Assembly (NCBI GenBank): GCA_002071385.1
Contig: MWFB01000007.1
Location: 24,852 to 88,851 of the forward strand
DNA from: Bacteroidetes bacterium ADurb.Bin013
Lineage (GTDB): Bacteria > Bacteroidota > Bacteroidia > Bacteroidales > UBA932
DNA length: 64,000 nucleotides
Direction of reading: 5' to 3'
Shown here: piece by piece, positions 41,390-51,400 of the stretch
Numbering within the stretch: the stretch's first letter is position 1
Layout of the letters: the number at the start of each line of letters is the position of its first letter
The notes under the pieces: model-generated
Database searches by the model: none
What the model saw: only the letters and a program-made list of their open reading frames with translations
What the model was told of the DNA's origin: nothing
Translations under genes and position numbers: made by a program

Positions 41390-42001
41390 TCAAGGCACTA
41401 TGTCAACTGCCTTGAAGCATTCAGTGGAGGAAAAACCCCATTTGGTTCCACGGATGATCAAATCGCCGTCTTTGTTGAAAAAAATAACTCCCTTGTTGGC
41501 AGTGATCCCAAAGTTGGGGTGGTACAGGTAAGGTGCTATCCATTTACCATCGCAGTACACTATGCCGTCACAGTATACAAGGTCTTTTATTGGCCTGTCC
41601 CTGAGTTTTTTATTAGGATTCCTGAAATCTTTGCGCTCTTCTTCTCCGTCTGTACCCGGAGCCCATATCAGGCGGGCCAGGAACGTTCCGTCTTCTAGTT
41701 TCTCAAAACGGGTTCTGCCTGGTTCACGCTGTGACTCCCATACATAGTCCAGGATCCTTTCTGCCGGATCTTCAGATCTGACGCCCGGCAGAGAGTCTGC
41801 GAAAATCACTACCTCTGAGGGGTGAACCGGCTCACGGGAGTAATTCACCGGTTGAGAAAAGAAATGAATGATGTTTCCGATCGAGGTGCGTTCTGCTGCC
41901 GTTTTCTGCTTCCCCTGGCCAAAAACAGAAACACCCGTCGTGACAGCGGCCAGCATCATCAGCAGGACAATTTTCTGTATTCTTTTTGCCATGACACTCA
42001 T
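41390..42001 (-). CDS. DUF2147 exported protein, last gene of the aryl polyene operon
   Basis: 203 residues from ATG 42001, which overlaps the upstream acyltransferase stop (ATGA); a second ATG at 41992 is possible. Signal peptide ending SVFGQ. The body matches DUF2147: LIWAPG..., DFRNPNKKLRDRPIKDLVYC and a closing IIRGTKWGFSSTECFK stretch. Small secreted beta-barrel-like proteins of this family have no established function. Its overlap with the acyltransferase ties it to the end of the 22-kb operon, although it may be a passenger. Confidence 0.75.
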   Translation of the reverse strand: MSVMAKRIQKIVLLMMLAAVTTGVSVFGQGKQKTAAERTSIGNIIHFFSQPVNYSREPVHPSEVVIFADSLPGVRSEDPAERILDYVWESQREPGRTRFEKLEDGTFLARLIWAPGTDGEEERKDFRNPNKKLRDRPIKDLVYCDGIVYCDGKWIAPYLYHPNFGITANKGVIFFNKDGDLIIRGTKWGFSSTECFKAVDIVP

Positions 42002-43140
42002 AAGGTGATATTCATGCGGTTTAGAACAGGATTGGCATACAGTCGCCATAGAAGGTCTCTTAGAGCAGCGCTGGTTTGATCATCAGTGTCAGGGAGCAGC
42101 TTTTCACGGCTTTCAAGAAGTGTCATGTCTTCTTCCTTATATTGCCCCATAAATTCGGTTGTTCCTCTAAGCCTGTCACAAGCTGCATAATTTATACCAT
42201 ATAGTTTGTATCCCTGGTGAATCCGCTGATCGATCAGTTTTCCCACCTGGTGAAAAAAGTCGGCCTGTGGAAGGTCTCTGTAAGGTTCAATGTCGTTGAT
42301 GGTAACTGCAGGGCAGACTGTGATATGTACACTCCCTTTGTTTTGCGTGATCCCTGTCACGATACTAACAACGTCTTCTTTGGGTGTTTTATTATAGAAA
42401 CCCTGTTTTCTGGTCTGTTGTATTTCGCAGACCTTCAAGACATCACAAGGTTCAATCTCATAAGAAACAGCAACCGGAACAATATTTAGTGAGGCAAGTG
42501 CGCCGATACGGTCTTTTTTCATACTCATGGAAAGCATGTTAAGCAGACCGGGATCGGTAAGGTCCTTACCGTCTTTACTCCGTCCCTCGTGCTGTGCAAT
42601 CCAGATTGAGGTGCCCCCGTTGATCCTGTAACGGATATAGTCGGATAAAAGCCTGGAATTTTTAACCAGATCACGCATATTCCCCGACTTACGGAAAACC
42701 TTGTACATCTTGTTAGATTTCCCCAGGTCCACGATCGCCTGATGCTGCATCAGGTTGCTACCGAAAGATACTTCTGCTGTGGGGAGTCCTTTCCGGTACA
42801 GGATCATAAGAAACAGGGTCGCGTCCAGAACTATGTCCCTGTGGTTTGATATGTAAAGAACACCTTTATCGCCGGGAATCTTATCTTCTCCCGAACTGGT
42901 AAATCCCTTCATCGTCCTTTTGACGATAACCTCTGCCACAGGATGCATGATACGTTCCTGGAGCTCCTCGTTGTTCTTGACCGAGAGCAGCTTATTCCGC
43001 CAATCCTGGCCGGGCTGTCCCGGGAACAGCCACGAAAGAACCTTATCCAGTATGGGTTCTGAAGCAAGACGTTGCATGGCTGCCGGGATCTCGTCATCGG
43101 TATAGGGACGAATGTCGTCAAATCTATTATTCGGGGACAT
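41998..43140 (-). CDS. PlsC-like 1-acylglycerol-phosphate acyltransferase family protein
   Basis: 380 residues. LPLAT domain from about residue 85: SNHRDIVLD takes the place of the HX4D motif (one residue longer), followed by FRKSG and WIAQHEGRSKDG in place of the PEGTR block. These variants are those of a Bacteroidota acyltransferase group. Last but one gene of the aryl polyene operon, overlapping the ligase gene by 14 bp. It may acylate a glycerol or glycerophosphate anchor with the polyene chain, but this is inference from neighbours only. Confidence 0.78.
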   Translation of the reverse strand: MSPNNRFDDIRPYTDDEIPAAMQRLASEPILDKVLSWLFPGQPGQDWRNKLLSVKNNEELQERIMHPVAEVIVKRTMKGFTSSGEDKIPGDKGVLYISNHRDIVLDATLFLMILYRKGLPTAEVSFGSNLMQHQAIVDLGKSNKMYKVFRKSGNMRDLVKNSRLLSDYIRYRINGGTSIWIAQHEGRSKDGKDLTDPGLLNMLSMSMKKDRIGALASLNIVPVAVSYEIEPCDVLKVCEIQQTRKQGFYNKTPKEDVVSIVTGITQNKGSVHITVCPAVTINDIEPYRDLPQADFFHQVGKLIDQRIHQGYKLYGINYAACDRLRGTTEFMGQYKEEDMTLLESREKLLPDTDDQTSAALRDLLWRLYANPVLNRMNITL

Positions 43141-44434
43141 TATTCCTTTTATCTACCAATTTTACGGCTTTGCGCACTTTTTCGTTATAGACCTCGGACT
43201 TGAGTTCCCTGTCCGGAACTATTTCCACCTCGGGGGCAACACGTACCTTTGCCCGGAATTTGTCCTTGACCGCTTTAATGACATCTTCCGGGGTGCCGCA
43301 TCTGTCTTCCTTCACGGATATCCTGACATTCACATCGTCCGTTCCCAGTTTATTGCTGCTTAAAACAACCTGGTAACAGCTTATGAAGGGGATGTCTTCC
43401 AATATATCAAATATGGAAGGAGGATAGAGGGTTGTACCCTTGAATTTTATCATTTGATTCTTTCGACCTAACAAAGGACTGATTCTCATTGTTTTCCTTC
43501 CGCACTGGCAAGGTTCATAGTGGAACCGGACAAGATCTCCCGTCCTGAACCGTAGCAAAGGCATTCCTTCCAGGCCGATGTTTGTGATCACCAGTTCGCC
43601 GCTTTCACCCGGCAACACAACGCGGTCCTTGTCATCTACCACTTCACAGATGACCAGTTCCGGAAGGTGGTGTCCTCCTTTCCCGTATTCACACTCGCAG
43701 AATGTGGCGCCCAGTTCTGTCGAGGCATAGGTGGATACGAGCCCGATGTCCCACTTTTCCCGGATATGCCTGCCAAGGATATTGAGCGAAAAATCCTGGT
43801 TACGCAGGTTCTCACCAATGCAGACAGCTTTCCGGATGCTGGATTTCCTGTAATCGATGTTGTTTTCCTCGGCGTATTCGATCAGTTTAAGAATGAAAGA
43901 AGGAACACAGATTATGATACCGGGCTTCATCCTGTTGATGGTATCCCATTGCAGTTCGGGAATGCCGTTTCCCACGCGTATGACACCTGCTCCCAGGCTT
44001 CGCATGCCCAGGTAATAAGCCAGGCCTGCCACAAAGCGCTTATCCATGGTGGTCATCAGCTGCACCATGTCTCCCGGTTTTGCCCCTGCGCATTCAAATG
44101 AAACCTTTTCATTATAGCCGAGCCTGTCAAGATCCTTGTTCGTGAAGGCATACGTGACCGGGTCACTCAGTGTCCCCGATGTAGTTACGTAATCTATCAG
44201 CTTTTCCCTGGGAACACAGATAAAATCCTCGTTGTATTGCTGGAGGTCACTCTTGTTGGTGAATGGTATGTACCGGAGGTCTTCCAGTGTTTTGATCTCA
44301 CTGATATCAATCCTGTCCCGTTGGAACATTCTCTTGTAAAAGGGCGAATATTCCTGAAGGTATGCTAGTGTACAGGGCAACAGGGTTGCCTGATATTGTT
44401 TGATCTCTTCTGTAGAAGTATATTTGATATCCAT
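43127..44434 (-). CDS. PaaK-like aryl-CoA/AMP ligase of the aryl polyene cluster
   Basis: 435 residues from ATG 44434 (the frame is open further upstream, but that part lies in the hydrolase gene). Phenylacetate-CoA ligase/F390 synthetase type adenylating enzyme: YVTTSGTLSDPVTYAFT near residue 85 replaces the classical TSGTTG phosphate loop, STYASTELGATFCECEYG near 240, RFRTGDLVRFHYEPCQCGRKT near 310. These enzymes activate aromatic acids, so it is the best candidate for loading the p-coumarate made by the lyase at the head of the operon onto CoA or an ACP. Substrate is inferred. Confidence 0.85.
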   Translation of the reverse strand: MDIKYTSTEEIKQYQATLLPCTLAYLQEYSPFYKRMFQRDRIDISEIKTLEDLRYIPFTNKSDLQQYNEDFICVPREKLIDYVTTSGTLSDPVTYAFTNKDLDRLGYNEKVSFECAGAKPGDMVQLMTTMDKRFVAGLAYYLGMRSLGAGVIRVGNGIPELQWDTINRMKPGIIICVPSFILKLIEYAEENNIDYRKSSIRKAVCIGENLRNQDFSLNILGRHIREKWDIGLVSTYASTELGATFCECEYGKGGHHLPELVICEVVDDKDRVVLPGESGELVITNIGLEGMPLLRFRTGDLVRFHYEPCQCGRKTMRISPLLGRKNQMIKFKGTTLYPPSIFDILEDIPFISCYQVVLSSNKLGTDDVNVRISVKEDRCGTPEDVIKAVKDKFRAKVRVAPEVEIVPDRELKSEVYNEKVRKAVKLVDKRNNVPE

Positions 44435-44444
44435 TGAGTTATAC

Positions 44445-45302
44445 TTAATGATTAATTTCTGTATCCAGCCACAGCAGGAACTCCTGTATCCAGAGTTCCT
44501 CAATGTCATTGGTTTTACCCGGATTATAGCCGAAACCATGCCCTCCGTGCTCGTAGAGCAGCAGACGGTGTGGTACCTTCTGTTCTTCCAGTGCTTCACC
44601 GTAGCGTATCGTATTGAGAGGATCAACCACGGGATCATCCATACAAGCCATCAGGAAAACCGGCGGCATGTCTTTTCGCACATTACATTCCAGGGATAAA
44701 CTTTTTCGTAGATCCTCTGCATGGTCCGAAGCAATCAGATTCCTGCGGGAGCGTTCATGTGCAAGCTCATTTGTCATGGAAACCACCGGATAGATCATGG
44801 CCACAAAGGCAGGCCTCAGGGAAAAGGCAGGAGCCAGTCCGTAACGGGCCAGGTAATCCGTATCGTAATACGTTCCCATCCATCCGGCAAGGTGTCCTCC
44901 GGCAGAAAAACCGATCAATCCCACGCTATCGGGGCTTATCCCGTATTCAGAGGCATTTTCCTTGACCAGCATGACGGCTCTCTGGACGTCTTCCATCATT
45001 ACGGGATAGCTGTATCCATACATTCCCGTGCTGTAACGCAACACAAAGGCTGTATATCCTTCTTTGACCAGTCTGGCCGCCACAAGGTGTCCTTCGTTCC
45101 GTATGCCCAGGTGGTGGTAGCTTCCTCCCGGAAGTATTATGATACCTGTAGCACGGGCCGGTCCTTTTTCCGGGCTGTAATGCCATAGGCGCACACGGCT
45201 TTTTTCACGGATCCCTTCCCATGGACGGAACACCTCCTGGGCCTGCAATGCCAGGCAAAAGAGAAGAAGGAAACCCGACAATAAAGCACGTGTCGCTTTC
45301 AT
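44445..45302 (-). CDS. Exported alpha/beta hydrolase (acetylesterase-like)
   Basis: 285 residues with a signal peptide (cleavage after LQAQ). Nucleophile elbow GFSAG near residue 130 (GxSxG), the oxyanion region LPGGSYHHLG near 58, an Asp in DDPVVDP near 224, and His in GGHGFGY near 256 complete a plausible catalytic triad. Resembles BD-FAE/xylan acetylesterase-type serine esterases. Start overlaps the preceding stop by 4 nt. In this operon it could hydrolyse or transfer the polyene ester in the periplasm, or simply be carried along; not decidable here. Confidence 0.82.
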   Translation of the reverse strand: MKATRALLSGFLLLFCLALQAQEVFRPWEGIREKSRVRLWHYSPEKGPARATGIIILPGGSYHHLGIRNEGHLVAARLVKEGYTAFVLRYSTGMYGYSYPVMMEDVQRAVMLVKENASEYGISPDSVGLIGFSAGGHLAGWMGTYYDTDYLARYGLAPAFSLRPAFVAMIYPVVSMTNELAHERSRRNLIASDHAEDLRKSLSLECNVRKDMPPVFLMACMDDPVVDPLNTIRYGEALEEQKVPHRLLLYEHGGHGFGYNPGKTNDIEELWIQEFLLWLDTEINH

Positions 45303-45691
45303 GGGAAAACAAGATCTTTTATTTCTTCATCCGATAATTTCTTATAGCTCGGATTGATGAATTTCCCCTCCACATGAGCAAATTCCACGCGGTAATACTC
45401 TTCGGAATAAAAGGAAAGTCTTGAATGGGTGTCGGGATTGCATTCAATGTAAACAACCCGCGCCGGGTCAAGTCCCTTGGCCGTGCATATCTGCTCAAAA
45501 AGCAAACCACCGGCATAAGTGACAGAGGAGCCGGGATTGTTGTTATACAATTCAGTGGCTATGATAACAGGGATGTCTTTGTGATGCAGGATCCTCAATC
45601 CACATTTTGAAGGAACGTCCCATTTGCCCTTGAAATCAAATATTTCATCAAAATGTTTATCTTGAACTTCCATGATATCAGATATTTCCAA
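45299..45691 (-). CDS. Unrecognised 130-residue protein next to the radical SAM gene
   Basis: 130 residues from ATG 45691 (overlapping the radical SAM gene by 14 bp); ATG 45673, 4 bp after that stop, would give 124. I do not recognise the family. It has no signal peptide or membrane segment and alternates strands and helices: LRILHHKDIPVIIATELYNN, GGLLFEQICTAKGLDPARVVYIECNPD, a basic-acidic tail ending EEIKDLVFP. The cysteines (GLRI-preceding KCG, EQICTA, IECNP) are not arranged as a metal motif. Tight placement between radical SAM and hydrolase genes suggests it belongs to the pathway. Confidence 0.7.
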   Translation of the reverse strand: MEISDIMEVQDKHFDEIFDFKGKWDVPSKCGLRILHHKDIPVIIATELYNNNPGSSVTYAGGLLFEQICTAKGLDPARVVYIECNPDTHSRLSFYSEEYYRVEFAHVEGKFINPSYKKLSDEEIKDLVFP

Positions 45692-46970
45692 TATTGCGTT
45701 TGACTTCTTTCCCGAACGACTGATTCATCAGTTTCCTGTCACGGGGCCTCCAGGTGCCGTCTTCCATCTCGCGTTTCATGACCCGTGTAAAGAGCTTTGT
45801 CATTTTTAGTTCCTGTGACTCTTGACTGTAGAAAGAACTCCAGGCGTACTCGTACAACTCCTGCAATTTTTTAGGGGTAACCTGCGCAGGTTGGTAGACC
45901 ACCTGCCCGGCATTGTAATGATCCCAGTCGTAGTCGAGGATCCTTCCCTTGCGCATCAGGTCTTCATAGGCCTTTGTATGAGGGTAGGGCGTTAGAATGG
46001 TGAACTCGGCAAGGTCCAGATCAATCTCCAGCAAAAAGTCAATAAGACGACGCATGTCATCTTCCGACTGGTTGTCCATTCCTAAAAGAATCGTTCCTTC
46101 CACTCCTATGCCGTAATCGTGGTATCGCCTGATGCGTTCCCTGATGAAGTCGGAAGTGTCGAAAACGGCCTGATAAACGTACCATGCACCCGCCTGTGCG
46201 GCAAGGTCCAGTATCTTTGGATCATCTTCAATAGTATGGCTTACCCATTTCTTCTTGAGCGGAATGATCTCCTTAAACAACTGCATTTCCCATTCTTTAT
46301 TCTGTGCCAGGGAATTGTCGACTATGAACAGTCGGTTGTTATCAATACCGGCCATTTCTTCAATAACCTTATCAAAGGGACGGGGCCTGAAAACACGGCC
46401 CCCCAGGTAAGCAACGGCACAGGGATAACAATTGAAGCGGCATCCGCGCGAGGCGTGGAACAGGTCAACCATTTGCACCCCCTTGTGGTTGTACAGTTCT
46501 CTTTTGTACAGGTCTCTTCTTGCCGGTCCTACTGATTCTATGGGAGGCAGCTGTCCCATGTAATTATAAACCTTCCTGAGGCGGCCATTTTCCCAGTCTC
46601 CGATCAGCTCTTCCATACGCCCCTCTGCTTCTCCCAAAAACACGACATCGCCGTGCTCAACGGTCTCTTCTGCATGAAGCATGGTGGAAATGCCCCCGAA
46701 AATGATCTTTTTCCCTCTTTTCCTGAACTCGGCAGCTATTGCCCATCCGCGCTTAACCTGCGTGGACAACATCATTGATATGGCCACCAGATCGCATTCT
46801 TCTTCAAAATCTACAGGTTCTACATTCTCGTCCGTAAAAGAAACATCTACTCTTTCCGGCAGTGCCGCGGCAAATACCACCGGGCCGTGTGGGGGAAGGT
46901 TGAAGGTGGTCTGTCCAGGAAGCTTCTCCCAGCGCGGGTAGATGAGTTTCATTTTAATTCTCTTTGCCAT
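45678..46970 (-). CDS. Cobalamin-domain radical SAM enzyme of the aryl polyene cluster
   Basis: 430 residues. N-terminal ~150 residues form a B12-binding-like Rossmann domain without the DxHxxG motif (as usual for this class); the radical SAM domain follows, with CxxxCxxC at Cys177, Cys181 and Cys184 (SRGCRFNCYPC). The C-terminal ~100 residues are helical. BchE-like members of this class methylate unreactive carbons or catalyse anaerobic cyclisation/hydroxylation. In a pigment operon of a probably anaerobic host it could methylate or modify the aryl head or polyene chain. The reaction is not known; 15 bp separate it from the FAD oxidoreductase gene. Confidence 0.85.
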   Translation of the reverse strand: MAKRIKMKLIYPRWEKLPGQTTFNLPPHGPVVFAAALPERVDVSFTDENVEPVDFEEECDLVAISMMLSTQVKRGWAIAAEFRKRGKKIIFGGISTMLHAEETVEHGDVVFLGEAEGRMEELIGDWENGRLRKVYNYMGQLPPIESVGPARRDLYKRELYNHKGVQMVDLFHASRGCRFNCYPCAVAYLGGRVFRPRPFDKVIEEMAGIDNNRLFIVDNSLAQNKEWEMQLFKEIIPLKKKWVSHTIEDDPKILDLAAQAGAWYVYQAVFDTSDFIRERIRRYHDYGIGVEGTILLGMDNQSEDDMRRLIDFLLEIDLDLAEFTILTPYPHTKAYEDLMRKGRILDYDWDHYNAGQVVYQPAQVTPKKLQELYEYAWSSFYSQESQELKMTKLFTRVMKREMEDGTWRPRDRKLMNQSFGKEVKRNIGNI

Positions 46971-46985
46971 ACTGATGGTGTGTTG

Positions 46986-48452
46986 TTAAGCGTTCTTGAT
47001 TTGTTTGGTTAGATTGTTTATGTCAATGATTTCTCCGCAAGTAAGAACAGATCCGATGATAACACCCATGATGCCGTGGGCATTGATGTTCTGTCCGGCC
47101 AGGTATAGATTGGGAACTTTTGTGCGGTGCGAAATAAATGTTTTTGTGTGTTCATTCTTATCCCTGAGGATTCCGTACATGGAGCCTTCCAGGGTTCCGG
47201 TATAGTCGCTGTATGTCAAAGGTGTGGAAGTCCAGAAATCTTCAATATGACTGATAGTGCCGGGAAATTGCTTCTCCAGGTTCAACAGCATTTGCTGGGC
47301 CTTTCTTGACTTGAAGTCCTCGTACTCGGCCCCCCGGTTGCCCGGCGGCAGGTCTTTCCACCGCGCCACCTCATCCCAGGCCATACTTTCGAACAGAACC
47401 GCGCTGCGGACAGTTTTCTGGTCCGGTTCATCGCACATGTGCATGTAGAAAAAATGACCGTCCCAGACGGAATTTTTCGGGTAATGGTAAAAATTGTAAT
47501 TAAGGTAGGGTACCGTATTCTTTTTGAATTTGATATATACGGTAAAATTGGACAAGGTCTGCCTGATGCTGCGTATCCTCAGTTTGTATGCCTTTCGGAT
47601 GAGCGGCGTATCTATCATATCCATCAAGATCGCCGGATGGATATCGGATATGACATGGTCCGCTTCTATGAATTCATTGTTCAGCAGGGTGACCCCCGTT
47701 GCTCCCGAGTTGTTGAATTCGACCTTCGTGACAGGCATTCCTGTCATGATCTCGCCTCCGAAACCACGAATGGAATCGCATAATGATTGCACAACCATGT
47801 CGCTTCCACCCACAAAACGGAAAGCGCTCTTGTTGTAGAAATCGGTTATCAGGGCATGGTAATACAAGGGTGTTTTTTCTGCAACACCGCCGTATAAAGG
47901 CATGATGCCCGCCAGAACATTTTGAAGTCTCTCATCCCCGGTAAGAGAATGGATGTATTCAGCCACGCCAATCTGCATGTTGCTACTGTCCAGCCAGTAA
48001 GGCATTTCCATGTTGCGGAAGGAGTACAATGGGGAACGTTCAGCGATGGCCTCCATCCGTTGTATGTACATCTTTATGGAATTCTTCTCCCCGGGAAAGT
48101 GCCTTGACAATGTATCGGTAAAGGCCTCGTGTCCATTCGCATAAGCATAACGGTCACCCATATAGGACACTATGTCGTAGCCGGTTTTTTCCAGCCTTTT
48201 CAGCTTGATATTGCCGGCAAGGTCAAGGTACTTGAAATAACGGTGCAGCGGTTGTCCTTCGTCCATGCTGCCTATGTAATGCATCCCCGTCTCGAATTTG
48301 ACTCCTTTGCGTACAAAAGTCTGCAGACATCCCCCGGGCAGGCTGTTTTTTTCCACTATAGCTACCCTAAGGCCGTTCTTTGAAAGGATGTAACCGCAAA
48401 CAAGACCTCCAAGGCCACTTCCTATGATCACCACATTGTATTTGTTACTCAT
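46986..48452 (-). CDS. Phytoene-desaturase-like FAD/NAD(P) oxidoreductase
   Basis: 488 residues. Dinucleotide-binding start VIIGSGLGGLVCGYILSKNG at residues 8-27, then VEKNSLPGGCLQTF, and near the C-terminus NLYLAGQNINAHGIMGV with the second FAD contact. Overall this is the carotenoid desaturase/retinol saturase (CrtI/NAD(P)-FAD) family. It overlaps the exporter gene by 8 bp. In this cluster it may oxidise or isomerise polyene double bonds, or act on the aryl ring; such a gene is not part of the E. coli-type aryl polyene set. Function inferred from family and location only. Confidence 0.85.
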   Translation of the reverse strand: MSNKYNVVIIGSGLGGLVCGYILSKNGLRVAIVEKNSLPGGCLQTFVRKGVKFETGMHYIGSMDEGQPLHRYFKYLDLAGNIKLKRLEKTGYDIVSYMGDRYAYANGHEAFTDTLSRHFPGEKNSIKMYIQRMEAIAERSPLYSFRNMEMPYWLDSSNMQIGVAEYIHSLTGDERLQNVLAGIMPLYGGVAEKTPLYYHALITDFYNKSAFRFVGGSDMVVQSLCDSIRGFGGEIMTGMPVTKVEFNNSGATGVTLLNNEFIEADHVISDIHPAILMDMIDTPLIRKAYKLRIRSIRQTLSNFTVYIKFKKNTVPYLNYNFYHYPKNSVWDGHFFYMHMCDEPDQKTVRSAVLFESMAWDEVARWKDLPPGNRGAEYEDFKSRKAQQMLLNLEKQFPGTISHIEDFWTSTPLTYSDYTGTLEGSMYGILRDKNEHTKTFISHRTKVPNLYLAGQNINAHGIMGVIIGSVLTCGEIIDINNLTKQIKNA

Positions 48453-51400
48453 GGGTTTCAGGTGTTTGTGTATACGTTAAATTATCCGGAACCGATATGC
48501 AATGCGCAGCCAGTTCTCTTTTTTTCGGGTCCGCAATATATGCTTTTATCTTCAGATCCCTGCGTACCAGCGAAGCCGTCAGCGCAAACTCGCCCAGATT
48601 CCGGTCCTCCAGGTAACATGGGCCGCTTGCAGGTAAAGCCTTGATCTGAGCTGCAAAATTACTGTTTTTTTGCATTGAACGACGCACCGAGGCATAAACA
48701 TCCCTTCCTTTGTAAAGGTAGTTGTGCAGAACAGCAGGAGCAAAATATGCGGCATCCTCGACCATCGAGCAAAGGGCATTATATTCCCTGATAAAGAGCT
48801 GTCTGACAACTTTGGCGCGCTCCTGGTAGGTTGCTCCGAATGAAAGGTCCCCGGCCTTGATCCGGGGAAGGACCTTCAGTGTCATCTTTCCCCTGCGTAA
48901 TAACAGGTTTTCCTTGGGAAGCACATGCCCGAAGCCGTGAAGCAGAACCGGTGTTATATCAAGCTTCAGTTCTTCAGCCAGTTGGAACGCTCCCTTATGA
49001 AACCGGAGTATGGAGCAATCTGCCGAGCGGGTACCTTCTGGGAAGATCATCAAAGAATAACCCTGGCTGATCCGTTCGTGAATTGTTTCATGGTTGGTGT
49101 CCAGGTATTCTATGGGAAGATAATCGGCAAAGCGGAGGATTGTCCTGTAGAAAGGAGAATTCCATTCACGGTTGTTGGTCATTACAATGATCTTTGGATG
49201 GAGCATGATGATGGCCATCAGGTCCAAGTGGGACTGGTGATTGGCAACTATGACCGATGGACTGGAAAAGCGGTCTTCTTCGCAATTGATAAGTTCCATG
49301 CGTGATCCCGGTATATGGAAGATCACATATCGGCACATGCCCTGCAGTATCCTGTGAAAGCGGAGTTTGTTTCTTTCGCTGTGTCCTCCCAGCAGCAGCA
49401 GAACCGCACCCGATAGAGACAGGAAGGCCACTCCGAACAGAAAGAACGTGAAAGAAAAAAAGGTCCACCAGGTGTTCCACAGGGTCAGCGGTGTCTTGCG
49501 GTAACGTCCCCGCTTGGTTACAAGTTTCCGGAAAAGGTATGCCGGCACCGTGTAGGAAGTGATTACCACCGATATCATACCCACAATGGTTACCTGGGCC
49601 AGAGAACGCATGGCCGGATGTTTGGCCACGATCAGGGAACCTATTCCGGCAAGCATGATCAATGCAGACAAGGCAACCGTATTCTTGTAGGTGCTGAGCA
49701 TTTTTTTGCCATAGGCATACTCGTGCATCATGCCTTCCGTGATAAAAATCGTGTAGTCATCTCCCAGACCGAATATGAATGTGGCAAGGATAATGTTGAC
49801 TATATTGAATTCAAGGCCCAGCAGGCTCATGATGCCCAGTATCCAGATCCAGCTGATGGCAAGCGGCAGGAAGGCTATCACGCTCAGCTCAAGGCGACCG
49901 AATGAAAGGGTCAGGAACAGGAAAACAATAAACCCGCAGATCCACAGCACGTAATCAAAATCAGAGGAAAGGGAAGAAATCATGAGGCGTGTGACAGAAC
50001 CTGTGTCAAAGGCAAAAGCAGGTGATTCCGGTGTGTTGAGCTCTGCTTCTATGGCGGGGGCATCCAGGGCATCTACATGGAGCATAGTGTAGACCAGGCT
50101 TCTTTCCGGTTTTTCCGATATGTAATTGACAGCCAGGTTATTCAAAATAGGGCCGAAATCTTTTAGTTCACCGGTGGGGTAGGAACGTTCAAGGATTTCT
50201 TCAAAGCGGGCGAACGATCCTTCTCGGAATCCGTTTTTCCTGGCCAGGGCATTGAATTGCACCAGGAACGGGTCTTTGCGTGTACTCCAGAAATCATTCC
50301 AGCGTGCAATCCTCTCCTGACGCATGGAACGCGAGGGCAGGAAAGCACCTATGCCCGAGTGCCGGTAGCTGTCAATCTGTGGCCGTACAGCTTCATAATT
50401 AGCCAGGGCTTCATCCAGGGTCGTTCCTTCTGAAACATAATACAGAACGTGCTGTGAACCTTGGGTGCGGTCCAGGAGTTTTTCCATGCTTTCCCTTTGC
50501 ACGGGAGTCATATAGTTAATGGACTGCATGTCGGCATTGAAAACAACACCCTTGTTGCCCGCCCAGAGCCCCAGGGTCACGATAAGTAACGCAAGCATGA
50601 CCCATCGGTTCCGTTCCGGGGAGGAATCTGCCAGCATGCCGAATTTCAATGTGTTGGATACAGGACCGGTTGCCCGTACCATATGAGGCAGAAAGATAAG
50701 GACAAAGATAATGGTGCCCATGAGGAGCAAAGAGGCAAACAGTCCGAAGCCTCTCATGGCCGGTGAGCTAAGGAACAACAGGCTCAGAAAGGCACCTACG
50801 GTGGTTATGTTACCGGTAGTGAGCGGGGGAACGATATCGGCAAGGGTCTGCCTGGGCGTATATCCCTCCCTGATATGAGAAAGAAAATGGAGCGGATAGT
50901 TCACCGCTATTCCCACGATGACAGAACCTGCCCCGATGGCAATAAGGGATAGGGAGGAGGTGAGCACGCCGGCCATGGAAAAGGCAAAAAGTGAGCCTGC
51001 CAGGATGGTAGCGCCAATGAGCAATATCTGTCTTGCATTCCTGAAATAGAAGGCCAGAAGTACCCCGATGACCACAAGTGCTATGGCCACCGATATCCAG
51101 GTGTCTTTCCTTAAGCGGTCTGCATTTGTCACAGCTATGTAGGAAGCACCGAAAGGAGAGATCGTGACTTCATGGTCAAATACCTGTAAGGTTTCTTCGA
51201 TAGCATCACCAATGGCCCCGATCAGTTTTTTGTTATTTCCGGTATCTCCTGCAGGGTATTGTGAATCAATGGTAAGAATGAGCTCGGTTCCATCAGGGGA
51301 GAATATATAATCCGAGATGACCGTAAAGTGCTCCGAGGGCTTGAAGCCTTCCAGCCTTTGAAGCAGTGGCCCTGAAAACAGCAACGGATCTGACAGAAGG

